Below, in pieces: positions 33,789-41,813 of a stretch of DNA of 64,000 nucleotides (its first letter is position 1; the number at the start of each line of letters is the position of its first letter). Made by a program: the position numbers and the translations under genes. Source of the stretch: Paenibacillus tundrae (GTDB lineage Bacteria; Bacillota; Bacilli; Paenibacillales; Paenibacillaceae); assembly GCF_036884255.1 (NCBI RefSeq), contig NZ_CP145605.1, positions 4,898,001 to 4,962,000 on the forward strand, in the 5' to 3' direction. The notes beneath the pieces were generated by a model. It saw nothing but the letters and a program-made list of their open reading frames with translations. It made no database searches and had not been told where the DNA came from.

Positions 33789-35251
33789 TATTTAGCTCCC
33801 TTCACAGCGGCAAGCGGTTTACATTTGGCGACAACTTGAGCCAACCCCGCGCCGGTAACACTATCAATAATTTCATCAACATTTTTATAAGCCTGTGGTG
33901 ATTCATCAATAATCGATTCTAGTGAAGGCTGATTGACAACAATCTCATTCTCTGTACCTACACCCAGCGCGCGTTCAAAATCCGCCAAAGTGACTAGACG
34001 CTTCGTTGCATTACGTGAACGGATTCGTCCCGCACCATGACAAATGGAATAGAAGTTATCCGCTCCTTGCGGTTGACCAACCATGATATACGAAGCTGTG
34101 CCCATAGAGCCTGGAATCAGCGCAGGGTGTCCAGTCCCGAGATATGGCTTTGGATTATCAGGATGATGCGCTGGCAATGCACGTGTTGCCCCTTTGCGAT
34201 GTACGAAGACCGAGCCTTGATCTGCATGGGATTCTTCCCAAGCATAGTTGTGCATCAGATCATACAGTGTACGGAATTCGCACTTGGATCCAAACACTTC
34301 ACGGAAGGCTTCACGAATGGAGTAAGCAATCAAGTGACGATTCACCACAGCGTAGTTTAATGCGGAATACATCATATTCACGTAATGGCGTCCTTCGGCA
34401 TGCTCCAGTGGAGCAAAGACTAGTCTTGGGTCAGATGTTCCGAGCCCGTTTCGTTGCATCATTTTGGCGATTGCTGCTGAACTGGTCTGGCTTATATGCC
34501 CTCCCCAAGTGCGGGAGCCGGAATGGATCATCACTACAATTTGTCCGTCAACTAACCCCCATGCTTCAGCAATATCACGATTCTCCTCGGCGATTTCAAT
34601 CGCTTGTATTTCGGCAAAATGATTTCCTCCGCCCAACGTACCTAGCTGACGGTGGGAACGATGCCATGTCATATCTGGGACAAGGTTCAGCACTTCTTCA
34701 TCAAATGTGAACTTACTGCTTTCTACATGGGTAATAGACGTAGACTTCTTAGGGGTATAGCCGTCCGGTATATATTTCTTCGGTAATCCGTGTAATCCTT
34801 TGCGAACAATGTGCTCTAATCGAATGTCAGAATAATGCCCCCGCTGGTTCGCTTCCATAGGCAGTACCTTTTCAATCGCTTTAACGAGTTTTCGGCGTAA
34901 TTTTACATCTTTCAAATCATCTTTATGCAAATTGGTCATATGCACCCTCATGCCACAGCCAATGTCGCTGCCTACAATCGAGGGGGATACGTACCCATTG
35001 GTCGCATCCCATACTGCTGTTGTTCCAATGCATGTACCTACACCGACATGCACGTCAGGTGTATAGCTCATATACGAAATTCCGGGGATCTGCAAATTGT
35101 TATTGGCCATCTCGAACACTTTATAGTCCAGAGAGGAGAATAGCTGTTGTGCGGCATATACGGTTAGATCCCCCGCCGGCAACTTGACCTCATGCCGGTA
35201 TCCGCCCAAGGAATCATTGGCATCCGCAAATAAATTAGGTTGTGTATTCAT
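33788..35251 (-). CDS. rtcB: RtcB family RNA ligase
   Basis: This 487-aa protein of the RtcB family joins 2',3'-cyclic phosphate and 5'-OH RNA ends through a GMP-histidine intermediate. All key residues are present: Asp96 and Cys99 in SDIGCGMR, Asn210-His211 in TLGGGNHF, His243 in MIHSGSR, His334 in DLMHNYAW, RKGATRA, PGSMGTASYI, and the guanylylated His405 in SICHGAGRIRSR. It should therefore be active. The partner is an AAA ATPase gene, not RtcA or archease. A long structured leader with its own promoter precedes it (35348-35682). AAAGGA lies about 13 bases before the ATG. Confidence 0.94.
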   Translation of the reverse strand: MNTQPNLFADANDSLGGYRHEVKLPAGDLTVYAAQQLFSSLDYKVFEMANNNLQIPGISYMSYTPDVHVGVGTCIGTTAVWDATNGYVSPSIVGSDIGCGMRVHMTNLHKDDLKDVKLRRKLVKAIEKVLPMEANQRGHYSDIRLEHIVRKGLHGLPKKYIPDGYTPKKSTSITHVESSKFTFDEEVLNLVPDMTWHRSHRQLGTLGGGNHFAEIQAIEIAEENRDIAEAWGLVDGQIVVMIHSGSRTWGGHISQTSSAAIAKMMQRNGLGTSDPRLVFAPLEHAEGRHYVNMMYSALNYAVVNRHLIAYSIREAFREVFGSKCEFRTLYDLMHNYAWEESHADQGSVFVHRKGATRALPAHHPDNPKPYLGTGHPALIPGSMGTASYIMVGQPQGADNFYSICHGAGRIRSRNATKRLVTLADFERALGVGTENEIVVNQPSLESIIDESPQAYKNVDEIIDSVTGAGLAQVVAKCKPLAAVKGAK

Positions 35252-35347
35252 AAAATTGGTTTATTCCTTTCATTTATCCGTAAGTTTTAAAGATTTTCTA
35301 ACATTGCCGTAATATCCAGATTCGTTGTCCCTCTTCTGCAAAAGGCA

Positions 35348-35385
35348 CAAAAAAGAAGCCATGGACAGAATGCCCATGACTTCTT
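35348..35385 (-). terminator. attenuator-like terminator in the rtcB leader
   Basis: On the minus strand AAGAAG/CTTCTT and CATGG/CCATG form an 11-bp stem with one internal mismatch, followed directly by six T. It lies about 100 nt before the rtcB start and after the leader's own promoter, so transcription of rtcB must read through it. Confidence 0.75.
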
Positions 35386-35443
35386 CATCACCATAATGGA
35401 AAACAGTTGCAGCTTGAAGAAGCTACGACTCTAGTTTCCATCG

Positions 35444-35494
35444 CTAAATTAGCGGAGAACAGCCTATCCGTACCGAGTCATTCTGACTCTTCAC
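35444..35494 (-). CDS. second short leader ORF ahead of rtcB
   Basis: A 16-codon frame begins with GTG at 35494, seven bases after AAGGAG (35502-35507), and stops at 35444 in a small palindrome. The encoded peptide VKSQNDSVRIGCSPLI has no known similarity. It starts 16 bp after the stop of the first leader ORF. Confidence 0.35.
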   Translation of the reverse strand: MKSQNDSVRIGCSPLI

Positions 35495-35510
35495 AGATAC
35501 GCTCCTTCTC

Positions 35511-35618
35511 CTATGTTGCCCGTATGAGGCCGATGAGACAATGAGCTGCATATGCAATTGTGTGTGTGCTGTGTTGTGATTTCTGTTGCGTGTAGTTCCA
35601 ATTGTAGACCAGCGTCAT
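35511..35618 (-). CDS. first leader ORF ahead of rtcB
   Basis: A 35-codon frame with ATG at 35618 lies eight bases after GGGAGGT (35627-35633), a much better site than that of rtcB itself. It encodes a His-, Thr- and Tyr-containing peptide beginning MTLVYNWNYTQQKS. It may be a regulatory leader peptide or a small protein; there is no similarity to judge from. Confidence 0.4.
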   Translation of the reverse strand: MTLVYNWNYTQQKSQHSTHTIAYAAHCLIGLIRAT

Positions 35619-35652
35619 GACTCGCGACCTCCCTTCGTAAATGATATATACA

Positions 35653-35682
35653 ATATTAAGCGGATTTCTTTCCGTGTGTCAA
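35653..35682 (-). promoter_or_regulatory. promoter of the rtcB leader
   Basis: On the minus strand TTGACA (35677-35682), an 18-nt spacer and TAATAT (35653-35658) form a good SigA promoter. It places the transcript start near 35646, about 395 nt before rtcB. Confidence 0.7.
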
Positions 35683-35763
35683 CCCTATTCTTGGAAATTA
35701 AAATAAGCTCTGCTATCTGCTACCCTAAAGAATCTCATAGCTCGTCAACATGATGCATAACAA

Positions 35764-35798
35764 AAAGGCAAGACCCGCTGTAAGCGAATCTTGCCTTT
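35764..35798 (-). terminator. terminator of terC
   Basis: AAAGGCAAGA (35764-35773) pairs with TCTTGCCTTT (35789-35798), with an inner GCT/AGC; on the minus strand five T follow. It separates terC from the rtcB promoter. Confidence 0.85.
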
Positions 35799-35838
35799 GT
35801 CCTATCCAGTTCACCTGTTATTTCAAGCAAACTTAAGC

Positions 35839-36657
35839 TTACTTTCCTGCTTGCTGCTCCAACTCTTCGACCGGATTTTCGTTCTCTTTTTCCGGTACTT
35901 TGGAAGAGAAGAACCAGCCGCAAACGGCAATGGCAATCAGGACAATATAGAATCCGAATTTCCAAATTTTATTTTCTGGAAAATGCTCATCCAGTACGCC
36001 CAGAGAAGGGTGTGCAAGTGTGATAACTGAAAGCTTAACTCCAACCCAACCTACGATAACAAAAGCAGCTACTTCAAGACCAGGACGGGAATGCAACAAT
36101 TTAACGAAGAAGGAAGCGGCAAATCGCATAATCACGAGACCGATGAATCCTCCCAAGAAAATAACGATAAACTGTCCGCCGTCCAGACCACCAATAGGTG
36201 CTAATCCACTTGGCGGCAACGCAACAGCAAGTGCAACAGCGGCCAAGATGGAGTCTACAGCAAATGCAATGTCCGCTACTTCTACCTTGAAGACTGTCAT
36301 CCAGAAGCCAGCTTGCTTCTTCGGTTTCTTCGGGGACTGATCAGCAGCTTCATCGGTTTTGTTACGACTACCCATTATCTTCTTAACGATATGGTTGATG
36401 GAGATATACAAGAGATACAGCGCACCAATCGCTTGAACCTGCCACACATCAACGAGGAACGAGATTAGGAACAACGATCCCAAACGGAATATAAATGCTC
36501 CTAACAAACCATAAAACAACGCCTTTTTGCGTTTATCATCTGGTAAATGTTTAACCATGATCGCGAGCACCAATGCATTATCTGCTGCCAGCAATCCCTC
36601 CAGGACAACTAAGACGGCAAGTACCCATCCATACTCCAATAATAATGACAACTCCAA
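35839..36657 (-). CDS. TerC family membrane protein, probable Mn exporter
   Basis: This protein of about 272 aa is of the TerC family, with about seven membrane segments and the conserved acidic patches EGLLAADNALVLA (about residues 19-31) and KVEVADIAFAVDSI (about 125-138) that bind the metal. It is close in type to the B. subtilis YceF/YkoY proteins (MeeF/MeeY), which export Mn and serve exoenzyme metalation. The start is the TTG at 36657, six bases after GGAGGAG; the longer ATG at 36711 lies inside a terminator. A yybP-ykoY Mn riboswitch precedes it, in agreement with the function. It has an acidic C-terminal tail. Confidence 0.92.
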   Translation of the reverse strand: MELSLLLEYGWVLAVLVVLEGLLAADNALVLAIMVKHLPDDKRKKALFYGLLGAFIFRLGSLFLISFLVDVWQVQAIGALYLLYISINHIVKKIMGSRNKTDEAADQSPKKPKKQAGFWMTVFKVEVADIAFAVDSILAAVALAVALPPSGLAPIGGLDGGQFIVIFLGGFIGLVIMRFAASFFVKLLHSRPGLEVAAFVIVGWVGVKLSVITLAHPSLGVLDEHFPENKIWKFGFYIVLIAIAVCGWFFSSKVPEKENENPVEELEQQAGK

Positions 36658-36690
36658 AATTGACTCCTCCTTAGTATCCTTATGATGTAC

Positions 36691-36728
36691 AAAAAAAAGG
36701 ACCTTTACCATCGCTGGTAAAGATCCTT
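36691..36728 (-). terminator. second tandem terminator ahead of terC
   Basis: On the minus strand AAGGATCTTTACC (36716-36728) pairs with GGTAAAGGTCCTT (36697-36709), followed by eight T. It lies directly behind the riboswitch terminator and repeats its core sequence. Confidence 0.85.
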
Positions 36729-36735
36729 TTTATCC

Positions 36736-36780
36736 ACAAAAAGAGACCTTTACCCAGCATAAAAACTTGGTAAAGGTCTC
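36736..36780 (-). terminator. riboswitch-controlled terminator
   Basis: On the minus strand GAGACCTTTACC (36769-36780) pairs with GGTAAAGGTCTC (36743-36754), followed by five T. The 5' arm includes the 3' strand of riboswitch helix P1, so aptamer and terminator exclude each other. Confidence 0.88.
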
Positions 36781-36861
36781 GCTAACAACAAATTGCTGCC
36801 AATAAAGCCGGGGATAAATCCCGAATTGACGACTTTACTGTGAAAGCTACTCCCCTTTAAC
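36769..36861 (-). promoter_or_regulatory. yybP-ykoY manganese riboswitch aptamer
   Basis: On the minus strand the element shows the two conserved internal-loop strands of this class, GGGGAGTAGC near the start and AGCGAGACC at the end. They are joined by hairpins that include the paired GGGA/TCCC segment, and P1 is formed by TTAAAGG with CCTTTA. The class senses Mn(II) and turns on exporters. It precedes terC with two terminators between. Confidence 0.9.
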
Positions 36862-36946
36862 ATCAGGATATGTAGTTTTTAGATGAAACAGGCTTCAATA
36901 ACCTGTTCCCATCATATTCATAACGTTAATTAAAGTCAAGCTTTAT

Positions 36947-37243
36947 TTAACGAACCATTTTGCGAAAAACCACAAAGTCATATACAAAATTTCCGAGCGG
37001 AATAAACGAAATGAAGAATAGCGCCAATGATCGGCGTATACGCCATTTTTGCGAAGTATGCATGCTGACCACAATCAGCAGATACAACAAGAAAAGAAAA
37101 CCATACAGATTACCAAACCACGTCACAGCCTGCGGCATAATCCCGGCATTCTTCAATGGAAAAGCAACAAAAAGCAATAACAAATAAGAGAGTCCCTGCA
37201 ACCACATTAGCAATCGAAAGCGACCCATTGTTGAATGTAACAT
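36947..37243 (-). CDS. DUF3817 membrane protein
   Basis: This 98-aa protein has the DUF3817 pattern: GRFRLLMWLQGLSYLLLLFVAFPLK truncated here to its first elements (GRFRLL, WLQGLSYLLL), then GNLYGFLFLLYLL and a final membrane segment FISFIPLGNFVYDF. It has about three membrane helices. GGAGG lies six bases before the ATG. The function of the family is unknown. It lies between the terC riboswitch and a divergent glycosyltransferase. Confidence 0.85.
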   Translation of the reverse strand: MLHSTMGRFRLLMWLQGLSYLLLLFVAFPLKNAGIMPQAVTWFGNLYGFLFLLYLLIVVSMHTSQKWRIRRSLALFFISFIPLGNFVYDFVVFRKMVR

Positions 37244-37456
37244 GTCTTTCCTCCTGGCTTCATACCTATACCTAAATATGATCTCATATTCAGTACCATT
37301 GCATCCAACCAGTATACCACATTAAACATTGCTTACTCCCAACTACGCTCGGTGGGAATGTTATCCATAGCATAAGCTTTTGAACCAAAAGCCTTAGTAG
37401 CACATAGGATATGACGAAGATTGTTTACGCTGGAGGGACAAGGAGGAGACAGGTTG

Positions 37457-38557
37457 ATGAAAATAGCTATGGTTGCACCGGAAAAACTTCCTGTACCTGG
37501 AAACGGATCAGTCGAGATCTGTATCTTAGGTATCGCTCGTGAACTCGCCCTCCGGCATGAAGTTACCATCATCAGTCGTGAGATGCCAGGTCTGCCCACA
37601 ACGGAATATACGGAAGGACTGACCATACGGCGTTTGCCTGCCACCAATACGGAGCAATATACCAAAGCTGTTATCCGTTTATTGAAACACCATACGTTTG
37701 ACCTGATTCAAGTCGACAATCGACCACGCTGCATGGCTGCCATCAAACAAAACCTTCCTCATACTCCTGTGATTCTCTACCTCCATTCTCTTACGTTCGC
37801 ACAGCCAGGATCAGCACGTCTCGCGTTGATGCGACAGGCCGATCTAATTGCTGTCAACAGCCTCTCACTCAAACAACGCCTCAGTCGTCGATTCCCTCAA
37901 TTAACAAGTCTCATGTCCGTTATACCATTAGGTGCGGATCTGGAACGCTTCAAGCCTGCTACAGTGATTGAACGACAAGATCTCCGAACGGAGTTTAAAC
38001 TATCAGAGTCTTTCTGCGTCCTCTATGTTGGCAGACTCATCCCTGGCAAAGGGATCGATGTCCTGATTCGTGCAATCGCACGTCTACAACAACACATATC
38101 GGTCAAACTCATTATTGCAGGTAAAGGGCCACCCCAATACGTTCGTAAACTGCGTCAATTAGCCAAAAAAATGAATGTTCGTGCTTCTTTTCGCGGTCAG
38201 ATTGCGCATAAACGAATCGATCGTTTATACCGAGCTGTGGACTGTCTTGTGTGTCCATCCCAGCAACATGAAGCTTTTGGACTGGTGAACGTTGAAGCTA
38301 TGGCCTCAGGTATTCCGGTAATTGCTTCAGACAATGGGGGTATACGAGAGATCATTGAGTCTGGGCATAATGGTTATCTAATACATCCATATCATGAGCC
38401 AGAGCCTTTTGCTATAATTCTGTATAAACTAGCCGTTAATCCAGCGCTGGCTCACTCCTTAGGCGAAAACGGGAGAGCACACGCCATCCATAAGTTTAGT
38501 TGGGAGCGTACGGCATTACATCTAGAAGCCGCCTATACCCGGCTAATTCGCGAATAA
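37457..38557 (+). CDS. glycosyltransferase family 4 (CotSA-like)
   Basis: This 366-aa GT-B glycosyltransferase has an N-terminal domain beginning MKIAMVAPEKLPVPGNGS. The C-terminal GT4 domain has LYVGRLIPGKGIDVLIRA, IIAGKGP, ASFRGQIAHKRID, and the E-x7-E motif in EAFGLVNVEAMASG. It resembles the spore coat protein SA (CotSA) type more than sucrose or lipid enzymes. AAGGAGG lies ten bases before the ATG at 37457. The donor and acceptor are not known, and no other envelope sugar genes are adjacent. Confidence 0.85.
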   Translation: MKIAMVAPEKLPVPGNGSVEICILGIARELALRHEVTIISREMPGLPTTEYTEGLTIRRLPATNTEQYTKAVIRLLKHHTFDLIQVDNRPRCMAAIKQNLPHTPVILYLHSLTFAQPGSARLALMRQADLIAVNSLSLKQRLSRRFPQLTSLMSVIPLGADLERFKPATVIERQDLRTEFKLSESFCVLYVGRLIPGKGIDVLIRAIARLQQHISVKLIIAGKGPPQYVRKLRQLAKKMNVRASFRGQIAHKRIDRLYRAVDCLVCPSQQHEAFGLVNVEAMASGIPVIASDNGGIREIIESGHNGYLIHPYHEPEPFAIILYKLAVNPALAHSLGENGRAHAIHKFSWERTALHLEAAYTRLIRE

Positions 38558-38569
38558 AAGCGAGATAAA

Positions 38570-38932
38570 TCAAGCCTTTTCTCGTGATTGCCAGCCTGTT
38601 ATAAATGTGTCCATATGCGGAACGGGAACCTGTACAATCTCAATTAGCTCTACGATAATCATGTCCTTCATCGCAAACCTTACCTTTGCGCAGGTCTGTT
38701 GACTGAAGATGTCATAGAAGTCCGAACCTGTCCAACAGCCGTGAGGAATCAGACGGGGATCATTAACAATGTATCCTACCGTTCCAATCGGGGGAATGAC
38801 GACTTTAATTGCATGTTGATCCCTACGATTATCAGGATCCTTGACCAGAAACAACATGTCTCCTACATGCAAAGCCCCAACACCATGATAGTGTTCCATC
38901 CCATACATGGCTGCGAATAACTCTTTACTCAT
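38570..38932 (-). CDS. HIRAN-like domain protein
   Basis: This 120-aa single-domain protein has the HIRAN pattern: GMEHYHGVGALHVGDMLFL, then VKDPDNRRDQHAIKVV and IGTVGYIVNDPRLIP, the order found in the DNA 3'-end-binding domain of HLTF and in stand-alone bacterial versions. It may bind DNA ends or damaged DNA. AAAGGAG precedes the ATG. It converges with the glycosyltransferase gene and lies downstream of a WYL regulator in the same direction. Confidence 0.65.
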   Translation of the reverse strand: MSKELFAAMYGMEHYHGVGALHVGDMLFLVKDPDNRRDQHAIKVVIPPIGTVGYIVNDPRLIPHGCWTGSDFYDIFSQQTCAKVRFAMKDMIIVELIEIVQVPVPHMDTFITGWQSREKA

Positions 38933-38975
38933 GAATCATACTCCTTTACGTTTTCTCTTCAGTTCACATGGGAAC

Positions 38976-39941
38976 TTAGGCTTCCCGATCATAATGCTTC
39001 AACCATTGAGTTAATTGATTACGAATTTCCTTACGGAATTCACGGGGCTCTAGCACTTCAGCTTGAGGCCCGAATTGATATAGCCACTTCAGAAATTCAC
39101 GACTGCTGTTCAACGTCACTTCGAATAACAACCCACCATCGGGCGTATCTGTCATACGAGGACGAACAAACATCTCCTCTTCTTTTATGTAAGGGGCTAT
39201 TTTATCCGAAAATTTAACTTTGAAATGGATATGTTCGTCCCCACGGTCAATAGACCATGTGTGCTTCATGTACTGCGTTATGTTGAAATCACTTTTGTCA
39301 AAATGATTGTTGATCCGAACCACGTCAAGAAATCGACTGATTCGAAATAGACGCACCTTTTGCAGCAAATGACAATAACCAATTAGATAAAAGCGTTGAT
39401 CACGCGGTATAAGATAATAGGGGTCAATGTCCCGAATTGTGATTTCATTATTCGTCAATGTATGGTACTGCGTTCGAATCGTTTGTTGATGAAGAATAGC
39501 TTCAATAATCGGAATTAACAAATTGGGATCTTTACCTTCTTCCCGATAGGCAGGAGTGCCCATACGAATAATACCTGCAATATCTTCCACAATTTCACTG
39601 CTTTTTGCATTCGATCTGGAATGAGCAGACATCACTTTATCAAATGCAGAATCGAATTCAAGAGGCAGCTTAGAGGTATCCACGACAGATGGAAGCATGG
39701 AGAAAACCATCGCTTCCTTTTCCGTAAAATCAAGAGGATACATGGAAAATCCCCCAATAAAACGGTAACCTTTGCCATAACCTTCATTTGTTATAGGGGC
39801 AACCCTGTCCAAAATCCGTAGGTCACGATATATTGTGCGTACCGTTGTATTACATTTTACAGCCAATTCTTTGGCTGTAATACCGGGATTTGCTTGTATA
39901 GCCTGAAGTATACGTAGCAGACGAATTAATTTCTCTGTCAT
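38976..39941 (-). CDS. WYL domain transcriptional regulator (YafY-like)
   Basis: This 321-aa protein has an N-terminal helix-turn-helix (GITAKELAVKCNTTVRTIYRD, about residues 19-40), a WYL domain around TQYHTLTNNEITIRDIDPYYL and RDQRFYLIGYCH (about 160-205) and a WCX C-terminal part. GGGGAG precedes the ATG. The HIRAN-like gene follows 44 bp downstream in the same direction and could be controlled with it. WYL proteins often sense nucleic acid or small ligands, and several act in DNA damage or defence regulation. Confidence 0.88.
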   Translation of the reverse strand: MTEKLIRLLRILQAIQANPGITAKELAVKCNTTVRTIYRDLRILDRVAPITNEGYGKGYRFIGGFSMYPLDFTEKEAMVFSMLPSVVDTSKLPLEFDSAFDKVMSAHSRSNAKSSEIVEDIAGIIRMGTPAYREEGKDPNLLIPIIEAILHQQTIRTQYHTLTNNEITIRDIDPYYLIPRDQRFYLIGYCHLLQKVRLFRISRFLDVVRINNHFDKSDFNITQYMKHTWSIDRGDEHIHFKVKFSDKIAPYIKEEEMFVRPRMTDTPDGGLLFEVTLNSSREFLKWLYQFGPQAEVLEPREFRKEIRNQLTQWLKHYDREA

Positions 39942-40158
39942 GTAGTTTCTCCCCTTCGATACTTTATCGGCAAGGAAAACTAGTTCCTTTAGTACACTGG
40001 TAAATCTTTAGACCCAATTCACTTTCGCAATTTCACCACTAACATCTAGTTCTCTTGCACTTATAACGCTATTCCAATATACATTCTCTTACTTGCTTGC
40101 GTAAATTAATAATTCAAAGTCCTTTTACCTGTGTCTGATTACCTATATTAATTTTCAC

Positions 40159-40195
40159 AAAAAAAGCCTTGTCTCTTGATCAAGAGACAAGGCTT
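40159..40195 (-). terminator. terminator of the 40200-40721 gene
   Basis: A perfect 16-bp palindrome (40164-40195), AAGCCTTGTCTCTTG and its inverse with a 2-nt centre, is followed on the minus strand by a T-run. Confidence 0.88.
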
Positions 40196-40199
40196 GAGC

Positions 40200-40721
40200 C
40201 TATGAGGTATGTAGCGCTACCAATTGGGTTAAAGCATCGATCATGTGCTCAGCAAGTTCTGGGATATCTCCCATCTGTTCCTCGTTCACATTACGGTCAA
40301 AATAGACTTCGGCGGAGACAGAATATACTCTTGGCTCCTCTTCATATTCATACTGGAGCTTCAGGATTATACTCTGCTGCGGCCAGCTCTGCTGTAATAT
40401 TGTACGTATTCTCTCACAATCTGGATCAGGCTGTACAATCTTCATCGCGAACCGAAGTTGCAGACGACAGCCGGGCACTCCATCCGGCTTCTCCAATATT
40501 TCAGCTGCAATGGCTTCAAGAGAAGAGCTTAACACGACTTCTCCGGTCACTTCAGGATGTGCACGTAAACTGAATTGCAATACAAACTCTCTGGACATGC
40601 TCGCCATCTCTAGGCGATCTCGACGATCCGTGATAAGAATGAGCTCATCTAAATTATCGAGGTCATAGAGCGTATTTTCGAAGCCCACTTTCAGATTATC
40701 AAATACGATCGGATCAAACAT
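40200..40721 (-). CDS. hypothetical protein
   Basis: This 173-aa acidic, soluble protein has alternating strands and helices (for example ELILITDRRDRLEMASMS, CRLQLRFAMKIVQPDP and a C-terminal helix AEHMIDALTQLVAL). GGTAGG precedes the ATG. It has its own terminator and is a single-gene unit. I do not recognise the family and see no catalytic motif. Confidence 0.6.
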   Translation of the reverse strand: MFDPIVFDNLKVGFENTLYDLDNLDELILITDRRDRLEMASMSREFVLQFSLRAHPEVTGEVVLSSSLEAIAAEILEKPDGVPGCRLQLRFAMKIVQPDPDCERIRTILQQSWPQQSIILKLQYEYEEEPRVYSVSAEVYFDRNVNEEQMGDIPELAEHMIDALTQLVALHTS

Positions 40722-40901
40722 GATACATACCTACCTTCTTTTCTTTCAACTTAACCTAAACTCAGCCATACCTATATTATAAACGCACAAGCACTCTGAT
40801 GCGTTACAACCCGTCGTTTCAACATTCATGGCTACATCTGGTCATTCTGCTGAGGATTGTTCATCCGAGTATTACACTCTCCTGTCTTAGTAACTAAGAA
40901 T

Positions 40902-40924
40902 AGCCCAGTCCAATGGACTGGGCT
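40902..40924 (-). terminator. terminator of ctc
   Basis: AGCCCAGTCC (40902-40911) pairs with GGACTGGGCT (40915-40924), a 10-bp stem with a 3-nt loop. The minus-strand tail is moderately T-rich. Confidence 0.75.
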
Positions 40925-40962
40925 TGAGTAAGGTTAGCATCCCGCAGGATTTTATACCTTGC

Positions 40963-41595
40963 TTATTCTTCTGTAGACTTCTCTTCCTCAGCCGCTGGTT
41001 CTGCTTCATCTGCAGAAGCCGTAGGCTCTTCCTCAACCGCTTGTGGCGGCATCACGGAAGCAATAATGGAATCAGGTGACGTAATTAGCGTCAAGCCTTT
41101 ATCCAGTTTGATATCAGCAGCCGTTAGACGATCACCGATCTCCAGTCCACTTACATCTACCTCGATAGAAGTAGGCAGGTCAGCAGGCAATCCTTCGACC
41201 TCCAACTGAGTTTCCTGTGTCTGGAATACGCCGCCTGCTTTCGATCCAGCAGCTGTACCTTGGAAATCAAGCGTTACACTTACACTGATTGGTTTATTCT
41301 TAGAAATCTGCAGAAAGTCTACATGCAACAGACGTCCGTTACGCTCCTGTTGATCCTTGATCAACACCGGAACTGTTTTGCCACCCTCTACATTGAGGTT
41401 GAACATTTCAGAGCGTCCTGTGCGCGCTACCTTCAGCATTTCTTTTTCATCTACATGTATTGGGGCGCCATCTTGTCCTGGGCCATACACGACAGCCGGA
41501 ACTCGTCCGCCCTGTCTCAACAGGCGCAAGGCTGCACCTTTCTTTTCAGTTCTTGGGGTTGCCGTAAGTTGAGCCATTTTTCCGTTGGATTTCAT
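40963..41595 (-). CDS. ctc: 50S ribosomal protein L25 / general stress protein Ctc
   Basis: This 210-aa protein binds 5S rRNA at the central protuberance. The L25 domain comes first (GAALRLLRQGGRVPAVVYG, VDEKEMLKVARTGR, VPVLIKDQQ, LLHVDFLQI), followed by the TL5/Ctc C-terminal beta domain (VEGLPADLPTSIEVDVSGLE, GDRLTAADIKL) and an acidic Glu/Ala-rich tail. AAGGAGG lies ten bases before the ATG at 41595. The gene is usually next to pth or spoVG in other Bacillota; here neither is adjacent. Confidence 0.95.
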   Translation of the reverse strand: MKSNGKMAQLTATPRTEKKGAALRLLRQGGRVPAVVYGPGQDGAPIHVDEKEMLKVARTGRSEMFNLNVEGGKTVPVLIKDQQERNGRLLHVDFLQISKNKPISVSVTLDFQGTAAGSKAGGVFQTQETQLEVEGLPADLPTSIEVDVSGLEIGDRLTAADIKLDKGLTLITSPDSIIASVMPPQAVEEEPTASADEAEPAAEEEKSTEE

Positions 41596-41813
41596 GATTG
41601 AACATCCTCCTTCAAGGGATCCCTACTTCATATTGGTTTGAGGAAGCCAGATGCTTCGCAATTAAACCAAATGGGTCTTTATATTCTGTGGCCTAATTAG
41701 GAGCCATATCTATATTTACCCCATTGAAAGAGGATCTCAAACATTACTTGTACATTTTTTTGATTTTTGACTATAAGAATCTCCCGTTAGCATCATAAAT
41801 GGAACTGACTCAA

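Noticed and set aside
35348..35646. T-box, S-box or other known riboswitch in the rtcB leader
   Set aside because: I could not find the GGUGG-type T-box sequence or the core of any riboswitch class I know.
36658..36711. N-terminal extension of the TerC protein to an ATG at 36711
   Set aside because: That ATG is inside terminator 2, whereas a TTG at 36657 has GGAGGAG at the right distance.
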